Origin: Sympetrum striolatum
Lineage: Eukaryota; Arthropoda; Insecta; Odonata; Libellulidae
DNA length: 64,000 nucleotides
Reading direction: 5' to 3'
NCBI GenBank assembly: GCA_947579665.1
Contig: OX388341.1
Span: forward strand, 3,720,001-3,784,000
The notes under the pieces were generated by a model, which saw only the letters and a list, made by a program, of their open reading frames with translations, did no database searches and was not told where the DNA came from. The position numbers and the translations under genes are program-made. The first letter of the stretch is position 1. Each line of letters starts with the position of its first letter. Positions 23,001-32,700 of this stretch are shown here, piece after piece.

Positions 23001-23159
23001 ATCAATGTATTGACTGACATTGATTCTAAAATGTAATTTCTTGTTCTTGAATGTAAAAGTAGATCAAATATATTTTCCCTTTTTCTCTGTATAGAATGCC
23101 TTCATCTTTGATTGAATCAACGGAACAGGTAATACGAAAGTAACATTTTCCCCATCTCA

Positions 23160-23790
23160 ATATTTTATCGAAGTCCTACGACCACATTTAGTCGTGCACC
23201 AACCATCGGTCGAGTTGATCATGATCGGGTCGTGAACTCTCAAGAATGCGGAGCCGTGCACGACTCACTTGTCGCAAGTCAAGTTTACGGTCGTGCAATT
23301 GACCACGTAAACACCATTTAAATACAGCTAAAATCCCAAGCTATTCTTGTGGTAAAATAAATGGGCTAGGAATCAACAATGACATTTGTCGTCAAGGCGA
23401 CGGATTGTTTACAAACTCAAAATTTTTGGAAATTTTTCGCGTATTTTGTCGAAATTCTCGAAAATATTTCGATTCGAAATCTTAAATCCACGGCCATCAT
23501 GAGAATCTATATTCAAGATCCGTTGTTTTAGTGATTGTCTCGATTCTGGACAACTATTTTTCCTAATTTAATTTTCAAATAAAATTAAGGCTGCAACCGA
23601 TAAAAGTGAAGTTTACATGTATTTCTTATGGAAATCCATCTGAGATATCTTGGTTCGAACTCAACGAAATTATCGAATAAAAATGCGATAGTACTTCTTT
23701 ACTGGCTCAAGAGAATTATCATGCTAAGATTGAAGCAAACTGTATGTACTCCAATCGAAGACAAACAAACCCACAGAGTTATACACATAC
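23160..23790 (+). repeat. dispersed repeat family D, long copy
   Basis: Full order of the family: GTCGTGCACC start, CGTGCACGACTCACTTGTCG, GTTTACGGTCGTGCAATTGA, CAACAATGACATTTGTCGTC, a TTTCGATTCGAAATC block, then GGTTCGAACTCAACG at 23650 and the GTTTGAAGCAAA-type tail (here GATTGAAGCAAACTGT). More diverged than 7600-8300. Confidence 0.72.
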
Positions 23791-24115
23791 TAGCTGAAGT
23801 AGACTAAATTAGATGCCAGTTATGCAATGCGTAGGTAAAATGCGTGCAACCCTTCAGAGCTAAGATCCCAAGCTATTCTACAGTGAAATGCGTGGATTCA
23901 ACAATCGCATTGGTAGTCAGGGTGACTGGATGTTTGCAACCTCGAAATTTTTGGAAAACGTTCGTGTATATTTCAAATTCTCGAAATGTCGACTAAAATC
24001 CAAACACACAGAACATTTCTGCTTTATACTTTATGAGTAAACGTTGCAAAACTTTCTGCAAGCATTTGGTAATACAGATTTCAAGTCGACATCAATTCGA
24101 GAAGGTTTCTCAAAA

Positions 24116-25140
24116 CAAAAAAATCTGATGTGACCAGCACATGACTTTCTCCATAGATTAAGATGTAAATATTTATCTACGACAGTATTTTCGAACTCTA
24201 TATTCAATCTAAACTTGGAAGATAAGATATTAATTTATACCATATTATCTTTTACGTCACAATCATTATAAATAATGTTTTTCGGGACATGTTCGATGAA
24301 AAACGATGAAATTAGCTTTTCGTCCCAGCACCCAAAGCGCCCACAAAGTATGTACATAATCAGCAACTTCCGGTTTATCAGTATTTCATGAATAACTCAT
24401 AAACAATCAGTTATACAAAAATATGTTTCATACAAAAGTTATAGTAGTTGACATTTTCTAAAATTTTTATACATAATAGTTTATACCTAATTACCACGTT
24501 AATGGAGATATTTTGCAATAACGGAAATGAGCTTCGAAAAGTAAAGCTCAACTTTCGGTGAACCGATTTACTCCAAAAACTAATCAACTCTAACGACACT
24601 AACCAAAGTGCTATATATGAAATTCAGTGTTGATACGGCAAATAGTTTTCATGTTAGAGCGCCCAAAAAGTACATAATCAGCTACTTCCGGTTTATCAGT
24701 ATTTCACGAATAACTCCTAATTAACCGGTGATACGAAGATATGTTTAATAAAATAGTTATAGTATATTACATTTTCTTAAATTATTATCAGTAATAGAAT
24801 ATATCTATATATCATATTTATGGAGATAGTTTGCAAAAACGGAAATTTGCGTCAAAGCAAAAAGCTCGACTTCCAGTTAATTGATTTACTCCAAAAATGA
24901 TTCAACTCCGACAGCATACACTACAGTGCTATATATGAAGTTTGGTATTGATACGACTAATAGTTTTTACGTTAGAGCGCCCGAAAGCACAGACACACAC
25001 ACAATTACATCATTCCGAAAATGGTCAAAACGTGTTCTAGGGACCCCAAAACATGTATTTCCGTTGAAATCTCGAAGTCGATTTTTTTTCATGAAAACAA
25101 TGCTTTCTCTATACAACGTACATGGAGAAAGTAAAAAAGG
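24116..25140 (-). mobile_element. MITE family B, copy 1 (inverted)
   Basis: Minus-strand reading starts TTTTTACTTTCTCCATGTAC and ends GGAGAAAGTCATGTGCTGGT then CACATCAGATTTTTT. The ends are mutual inverted repeats (ACTTTCTCCATA / TATGGAGAAAGT). Inside are two units of about 320 bp: GGGCGCT words at 24336, 24658 and 24976 on the complement. It aligns over its whole length with 59345-60420. A CA-run sits at 24994-25004 exactly where the other copies carry TG/TCTG runs. There is no transposase; it is non-autonomous. Confidence 0.82.
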
Positions 25141-25164
25141 ATAGAAAATATTCTTAAAAGTCAA

Positions 25165-25830
25165 CGCAATTTATTTTAAATAGGAGAAATTTGCATCCAC
25201 CTGACGAAAAACTCGGGAACATTTGGTGTCATAGATATATTAAAAAAGAGCGTGTTATTAGGGGCCCCTATGATTTTGTGTTCCCTATCCTACCGGGACG
25301 TAGACTCAAATATTTTCAAAAACTGGTAATAAATAATTAGACATTCCAGCCGTACGTTTTTAAATAAAAAGACGCCTGGTGTCGAACCCAGAAGTTTTTG
25401 GAAGATGCAAATGCACGCCCTGATAGAAATATAACTTATTTGATTCAAATTTTGAAGTCGATATCATACCGGGAAGGTCCTTATTTAAGACTCAGTTTTC
25501 CCCATTTGAAATGTACATGGTAATGTAAATGGCTCTCTGGTATCGAACCATGGACATTTAGGGAAACCTTAAAATATGTATCTGTAATGTATTTATGATT
25601 TCTATTCACATGCCGAGTTTTAAGTTTCTATGTTATCGGGAAAGGGTTTAAAATATATCTTAAAATCGCAGCAATTTCTAATTTTAGAGACGCCTGGTGT
25701 CGAACGCAGGACAAATTGGTAGATGCGAATAGACATTATATTTTTTTAGGACTTGGTCTTTTTTAATGCAAAGTTTGAAGTCCTATCCATTGTTCCGAAA
25801 GCTCAGCTTCGCCGCGACTCCCAACAATGG
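25165..25830 (+). repeat. B-box tandem repeat family G, direct copy
   Basis: Three B-box cores: CCTGGTGTCGAACCCAGA (25374), CTGGTATCGAACCATGG (25535) and CCTGGTGTCGAACGCAGG (25691), spaced about 160 and 155 bp. Between them are recurring TTTTGAAGTC and CGGGAAGG/CGGGAAAGG words. It is the reverse complement of the copy at 3478-4045. It directly follows MITE copy 1. Confidence 0.62.
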
Positions 25831-26547
25831 TCTGTACATTGTAGTACTTTTAAAGGGTATTGTTGTTGATTAAAGCAAGTAATGAGGGAAGGGGGTATTT
25901 AATTTTACCGCTGAAGACATGTCAAATGGTAAAACGTTTTCTTGTTTCGATAACACATTAATGACCCCAGTTTAGGGTTTAAAGATGCTTTGACTTGTTT
26001 GTTAGAACTGGGAATCATCGACATACTATGTTTCGAATCGAATTTTAGGTATTATGACGTAAAGATAACCCAACAAAATTTACGCGGTAAATAGCTCATG
26101 CACTGCAAAAGTTTTTAAGAAACGTGACAAAAAATTTTTATTATGAGTTTTTTTTTAATTGCCCTCAATGATTTTGTCAAAGTTCGGAATTTTGAGAATT
26201 TAAGAATTTGAAATTTTATTTTGGCTAAACGGTAAGAGTAAGGGTAAAAGCTCTTGTCAGTTACAACAACTATTTGAAATATTTAGAGAAAAAAATCAAC
26301 AATGCATCTGAAATACTTACGTCACCATGACCACAAATGACTGGAAAGTCATGGTTTTCTCAGAAAATACGAAAAAAAACTCTTAATTCAAAAACAAAAG
26401 AAGTTCGGGCACCAAGATGTATTGCAAACCTGAAGCCCAGGTGATTTTCTACGTCTGTGTTTCGTTTGGTCCATGACTTTTGGGACAACCTTATTCGTTA
26501 TCATGCGTTTACTTCATGGTCCGAAGCTGCCCTTGATTTGTAATTTT
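25831..26547. other. non-coding stretch with one mariner-like tip
   Basis: No coding region recognised. At 26471-26491 CCATGACTTTTGGGACAACC then T resembles the complement of a Tc1/mariner terminal repeat (AGGTTGTCCCAAAAGT). I could not find its partner, so this may be a fragment. Confidence 0.35.
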
Positions 26548-27247
26548 CACTTTCTCCCTATACGTAGTATAGAGAAAGTATTGTACTCGCAAAAAAATTC
26601 GACCTCCAGAATTCAACAGAAATAGATGTTTTGGGGCCCATAGAGTTCGTTTTCGCTATTTTCCCGAACATGTTTGTCTGTGTGACTGTCTGTCTGTCTG
26701 TGGTTAAAAAGTTCGTGGGCGCTCTATATTAAAAAGTGATCCGATCATTTCCAAAATTCATATTTAGAATTTTCCTAACAATGCCAAAAGTTGATTAGTT
26801 TTTGGTGAATATCGCTTAACCGGAAGTTCCGCTTTATCCGGAACAAAATTTCGTTTCTTAAATATCTCTGTAAAAATGCAATATAGGTATATACAATTAT
26901 ATACAAAAGTTATAGATAATGTACGCTACTACAACTTTTGTATGAAATATTTTTGGTAACACTGATTGTTTAGGAGTTATTTTGAATAATGTTATTATAT
27001 ATTGTTAACCGGAAGTTGTTGTTTATCCAGAAATAAAAGTTTTTCATACATATCTCTGTCAGAATGCAATTAAGGTATATACATTTACATACAAAGGTTA
27101 TATATAATGTTTTTTACTACAAAGCTTGTATGAAACATTTTCCTGTAACACTCATTGTTTTGGAGTTATTTATATATTACCGGCACAGGCTTCTGTTTTC
27201 AATAAATACGGAGAAAGTCATGTGTTGGCCACATCAGATTTTTTTTA
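26548..27247 (+). mobile_element. MITE family B, copy 2 (shorter, diverged)
   Basis: Starts ACTTTCTCCCTATACGTAGT, ends GAGAAAGTCATGTGTTGGCC then ACATCAGATTTTTT. Contains AGAAAGTATTGTACTCGC, a TCTG run (26683-26701), GTTCGTGGGCGCTCTATATT and two internal units with TAACCGGAAGTT (26817, 27004) and TTAGGAGTTATTT. About 350 bp shorter than copies 1 and 3. Confidence 0.78.
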
Positions 27248-29220
27248 ATGTACTGAAGTTATATATGTGAAAAACTGAAAATGTCAGTTAACAATTCCGG
27301 TTACTAATGTAAATAAATCAGTTGTTTTTAATTTCTCATTGTTGCTATTTATTTTCTGGGGAATTCAGCAGTATTGCAAAATAGGGATACGGTACTACGG
27401 TTTAAAAACTAAAAGAAACGAAAATCCGACGGCCCTAAGCCGTAAGTTGATATGAGAAAGTTATAGCTGAGTAGGCCTAAAATAAATACCAGATGGGTAG
27501 AAATTACGTGAGATAATGCCAAATTTGACACTCAAAATACTTTTAAATGTTCATAAAAATCTCATAAGCCAACACTTTATAAGAGAGACATTTTAAACCA
27601 TCTAAAATGGTAAACCAGATAAAAATCTATCTATCTATATCTACATATCTGGTATTTTTTTCTGGTTTATAGATTTTTAATTCTGAAGCTTTTTTAAATA
27701 TGGGACTTTAAAGATATCGGACGAAATGAATTCAGGGAATCCTCAATGGCGACGGAGGAGAAGATGTTTTCAAAGGATCCGCAGCAAAAAAGATAGATTT
27801 AATTTTTGAAATGCTGTCAGTGTGTGAAAATGAAGAAATGTGATTTCCTCGACGATCAGATGCGCGTCCGTGTGATGAAGATCTTCTCTGAAAGTGGGAA
27901 AAATGGGAGGGAAAGGCGGTCGAGATTAATGGAATCCGATAAAAAGCCGAACGTCTCAATTCTGTACATGCAACTATTAGAGGCGATTAGCCTGGAGAAC
28001 ACGTCCGAAGATTAATGAGAGATAATGAAGGAATGCAATTAGGAACATGTAATGAGAGATTGAAAAGGTCGAGAGAAGATTCACCGAAAATGAAGAGAAT
28101 CTCTCGCCTTTCCTTCCTTCAGGAGCCAAACAGTTCGTCTGTGTCCTTAAGCATTCTCTCTCTCAATGTATTGGTGAATAACTTTCCCCTTATCGAGCCA
28201 TTTAAAGCAATTCATCGTTGGTCTTTCTATCAAATGAATTGTATTAATTTCCTCAGTGATGAAAACTCACTCAACGCCCATTTTGCGTAGATATTGGGAG
28301 ATTCTTGGAAATCGAGGTAAAACTGATTTGAAGGCCTTTAGTTGATATCAGGAACTAATTATCGCGATGAATGGAACTTACTTACAAACTATAAGTTTTT
28401 ATCACGCAACAATATGCGGAAAACGAAATTTGTAATCTATTTTGTGAATACGATCACTCGAATCAGCGCAAATTTGTAGCGTAATAAAAATATTTGAATT
28501 TTGAAGAGCATGGTCGCCAACATAATGTTTCAAAATATATTTTAGATTACTTTCGTAAGATTATACTATAAATATCAGTATTTTTTTATCTTCTATAATG
28601 TTTTCATCTGATATTAATCCTTATAACAGAGAAAACTGAGACATTTCATATCAGGCATTGGAACTTAAACACGTCGATTAATATTTTAGAAAAGGAGTAT
28701 TTCGCAAATATAAATCGGAATTGATACACCGCACATTTCATTATATGCTGTAACCCGTGATCAGAGGACCAAGTTAAGTTTGTTTGATTAATAATCAACA
28801 TGATTCAGTACCATGGAAACGTTCATAAGTACGGGAAACGGTTTCCAGCCATTGATAAGCTTTCTCGGACATTGATTAAATTGAGAAAATATTGGCATTT
28901 ACTTGTTTTCCCGGATATTATTACTATTTGTTTACGTCCTCAACTCTCGAAATTAATTATTCAGAAGTATGTATTTCGAAAAGTTTTTATTCCGAAACAG
29001 AATTTCCAATCATATCGGTGAATCTATTCTCAGATTTGGAAACATCGAAAAAATGGGTTTAAGTAGTTGTAAATGTCATTTAATGTCTGTCGATAGACTT
29101 GATGATTCGTTAACGTGAGGCGCCACATCATATTGTGAAAACAAAACGTATTATGGCTATGGTTTATCAATCATAATGGTGCATCAATTTCTTCTTCTCA
29201 TAATAGTCTCGTCGTCTTAG
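27248..29220. other. non-coding stretch, no gene seen
   Basis: Two small plus-strand frames at 27806-28015 and 28015-28290 touch end to start but show no recognisable domain; I treat them as chance. 27629-27655 is a short TATC-type run. The rest is AT-rich. Confidence 0.4.
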
Positions 29221-29701
29221 TACAGGGTGCCCAAACGTATAATAATACAGAATGTAATAACTCGAGAGTTGATTAAGATAGTTATTGGCGGTTTCTTTTT
29301 AGAAGTATGGTAATTCGAAATTTTTTTTTACGCAGGTTATTACATCATGATATGAGCACCATCAGAAAGACATCTAATCTGCATTTTACTCTCTCCAAGT
29401 GTTTTGTAGCATTTGCAGTATCTCGACTGCGCAGTTCTGGTAGATTGAGAACTGGTGTCTCTCGATAAACACCCACAGGAAAGTGGCCTCATGTGTGTAG
29501 GCCAATCGATGGACTCCAAACGAAGCGATCTGGGAACTATTTATCGAAAGAAATCCCTCACAATGACTGCATTATCATCAACCAAACATAGAAAGCATTT
29601 TGAGTTACCAAATTTGTAGAAGCGAACCACTAATAAATATCTCAATTATTTTTTGAGTTATTACCTTTTGTATTATTGTATGCTTAACCCGGACACCATG
29701 T
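29221..29701 (-). mobile_element. Tc1/mariner-like element, internally deleted
   Basis: Tips TACAGGGTGCCCAAACGTAT and the imperfect complement at 29640-29701 (...CCCGGACACCATGTA) form inverted repeats of about 55 bp that include matching GAGTTATTAC words, flanked by TA as expected for Tc1/mariner. On the minus strand the interior retains the C-terminal transposase words VYRETPVLNLPELRSR and HLERVKCRLDVF (family form: VYR..P....EL..RI ... V..RL..C). The catalytic DDE region is gone, so it is a deletion derivative of about 480 bp, unable to move alone. Confidence 0.75.
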
Positions 29702-31005
29702 ATTTTGTCGTCGTTTCACTATTTAGATCTGTTGTCCAAAATCGTAAGTAATGATAATAACAATAATAAAAATATATATATATACATACACTTGTCTTTA
29801 TTTATAATATTTCTGGTTTAACATCCTCTTTGAATCCTTTTCCGTTATGTCCACTTTTCGGAAATAGAAATCCGTCGATTGTCTCTCCTCAATTTCTCCC
29901 GCACATTTTCTTTCCCATATTTCATCTCTTTCGCGACACTCTTTTTTTCTTCCGCTTTGGTTTTGTTTGGTCGCCGATTTGAAAAAGTAGATCAAGATAT
30001 TGGCAATCGTATTATAGGCTGTTATAATAAAATTCATTTTTACTGATTAATGATTATTAAATACAAATAAAATTGAAAGTCGAATGAAACATTGGCGGGA
30101 TGAAACGTGGACACGCAATTGTTCATCTTAAAAACCTCCTCCATCGCAGAGCTTAGAATTGCATTACGTTAAAGCCGAAAAAACTGTATCCGTACGGATC
30201 GTGAGTGTCCCAAATAATGCGGCTCACCAATTTGAGAGAACCGACGAATCGACGCCCATCCTCAGCGGGCGTCTTGGAAGAAATCTAAACTGGTTTTTTT
30301 ACGTATGTGTTAACCAGCGACCGGTGACATCGACTCTCATTTGAGAGGCAATCAACGCGGCCATTAACAAGCCCATTCATACGCACTCATGAGCTGTTGC
30401 CGCAATCTTGTAATCTCGGACGTCGGATATATTTATTTCTCTCAGGAGCGTGTTCGCATTTCTTGGCAGCAGCAGGAGCAGCGTTGCCGTCGTTCGACCG
30501 AAGTCTATGCTGCCGTGAAGAGAGCCGTTCCTAGAAACTAAGATCCTGGATTCTTAACCACCCGTTTTGATTTTCTCTTCCTATTCTAGTTTATCATAAG
30601 TATTATTTGCCAATATTTTTTTGCTGGAAATTGCAGCTCAATAATATAACTGTTATAATATTTTCATATCAGTAACTGAAATAATTTTTCAATTAGTTCT
30701 ATAAGATAAACAGCTTTAACTTCAACATTATGAATCTTATAGCCTCTGTGACGGAGACAGAGAGATGGAGTGCTCAGAATGGTGACACACTAAACAGAAT
30801 ATCTTTTATAATATGTGTGGTATACAAATGCGAATTTTGTTGAAGAACTAGCTGAGGTGCCCTTTTATTTCAACGTGGAAAATTGCAGTTGATTAAATAT
30901 TGAAGTCACATTTGCGCAGAAGTGAACACCTCGAAGTTCAATCAACGTGATCGAATCAAACTATTCTAATCTCACCCAATTTCTCACAATTTATAATCTA
31001 CAATT
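29702..31005. other. non-coding stretch; family F relic
   Basis: 29755-29790 is an AAT/AT microsatellite. 30380-30540 is GC-richer (GCAGCAGCAGGAGCAGCG). 30848-30890 is a family F motif (AGCTGAGGTGCCCTTTTATT then TCAACG). No gene was recognised. Confidence 0.4.
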
Positions 31006-31018
31006 GTCGATATCATTC

Positions 31019-31415
31019 AAGGAAAGGGTTGAGGCACATAAGGGCGTGCACCCAGGAAAAATCCCAAGGAAGAACGGACTTGAAAAAAGTCTGACGGGGC
31101 CGGGAATCGAACCCGGGATCTTCCTCTATCCGGGAGGATAGACGAAGATCCACACATTTGACGCGATCCAGACTTTTTTCACCAGCCGTTTTGGGAACTT
31201 TTTCTTTGTGTGATTCCTTAAGGTGGGTTTCCCCTTCATACCACGTTGTGTTGCCGGTGCCTCGATGAGGTCTTGGCCGTGGACGATGCCTCACAGTTGT
31301 ACGAAACCACACTTGCCCTTGCATAAAGTTCCCAAACCTTCTTACGGTCGGGTAGCCTAGATGGTTAAGGCAGCCTCCCGGATAGAGGAAGATCCCGGGT
31401 TCGATTCCCGGATCC
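31019..31415. mobile_element. head-to-head dimeric tRNA SINE (family A) with 13-bp target duplication
   Basis: Flanked by perfect GTCGATATCATTC at 31006-31018 and 31416-31428. The left half is inverted: body (GTGCACCCAGGAAAAATCCC) then an inverted head with CCGGGAATCGAACCCGGG. The right half is a direct head, GGTCGGGTAGCCTAGATGGT ... CCCGGGTTCGATTCCCGG. The right head folds as a cloverleaf: D stem GCCT/AGGC, anticodon stem CCTC/GAGG, T stem CCGGG/CCCGG. The spacer, with GTGTTGCCGGTGCCTCGATG, is shared with 37840-37880. It probably moves by LINE machinery; both heads have Pol III B boxes. Minus-strand frames across it are not genes. Confidence 0.85.
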
Positions 31416-31428
31416 GTCGATATCATTC

Positions 31429-32199
31429 TTTATAGAATTTCATTCTTTCGAATTTTTTTCGAAACCAGTGCGAAGTTCATTTAATTTTGTAATATTCACA
31501 GATTCTAAAACTATTAAAATAAACTGTACCCACGTTTTTGGGAACAAATTAAGGATCGTCAGAAATAGAAAAGGAGATGAGTGGAAAGAAGTCCGCGGGG
31601 GTTAGCCGTTAGTTATGCGCAAGTTTGGGATTTTGTATCTTCTGGTTTTCGAATTTTACTTATACATCCACTGTGGTGCATATGCAAAACTCAGTAAACA
31701 GAATGTAAAAAAAATTAATTTTCAAAAATATCATAAACTTTATACGATATCCAACAGAAAAAGAACAATATGGAAATATAGTCGAGAGATTGTGAGAGCG
31801 CGAGGATGTTAAGAGAGTGTGTGCTGATTGCACGAGAGAGGTGAAAGAGAGGAAAGGAGACCCTTCTTGTCTAAATATATTGACTACTTTATGGCAAATT
31901 TTGTCTGAAAAAAGCGTCCGCCATTTTGTGATGGAACACCACACAAATATTGACCAATATCATTGAAACTGATGGATAGTATAGATAAAGTACCATTTTG
32001 ATCGAATATAATGTTTTTTATTCCACTAAATTCCGTCCAAAAGTCCACTATTAGCTTAACTTATAAGATTTTCGAATAAAAATATGTGTTTTTGGAAATT
32101 TAGTCATGTTTGACCCTCCGTATCTAAGTAACGCATACGATTTATGGAAAATGACTTACCGTTTCATGATTAGCAATCATTTGACTGTATATATGCAGA
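31429..32199. other. non-coding stretch, no gene seen
   Basis: AT-rich. Nothing recognised on either strand. Confidence 0.4.
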
Positions 32200-32700
32200 A
32201 TTTCAAGTTTGTATCTCAAAAAAAGCTATTTTGGACTTTTGCCCGGCTTTTTCCTATTTCGGACCACTGTGCGTCGGTTCGTTTCTTCGTTTGCGCCAGG
32301 TTGCCATTCATTGTTTGTTCATTGGTCACCTTTTGTTAACTTCGAGGAAATTTCACAAAGTTTCCGTACATTTTGCCTTAGATCTCATAATTTCTACTCG
32401 TAAATTATATATCACGACCAAGATAAGAATTTATTACGTGCATTTCTTACGTAGGATATTTACCCTGGCCTAGCGTCGAACCACGGATAATCTTCGAAGA
32501 TGTCTTCGTTGGATACGCTTCCATCGATACCTCGAATTCCGCCGGGGAGTGCCTCACAAAATGTTCCGAAAATCCCCGCAATACATTGTTATGGGAATAA
32601 TCGAGATTTTGGGGCCTTCTGGCATCGAACCCATGATAGTGAGGGTCAGAGTCTGATTTTTTTCCGGCGGTTACACGCTAAGACCATTGGCGGCCAACAT
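32200..32700 (+). repeat. diverged family D / G relics with B-box cores
   Basis: CACGACCAAGATAAGAATTT and ACGTGCATTTCTTACG are family D words (compare 39560-39715). Two B-box cores follow: TAGCGTCGAACCACGG (32470) and TGGCATCGAACCCATG (32620), about 150 bp apart as in family G. Boundaries are uncertain. Confidence 0.5.

Noticed and set aside
27806..28290. Two end-to-start frames resembling a small operon
   Set aside because: The sequence is eukaryotic; no ribosome-binding logic applies, and neither protein is recognisable.
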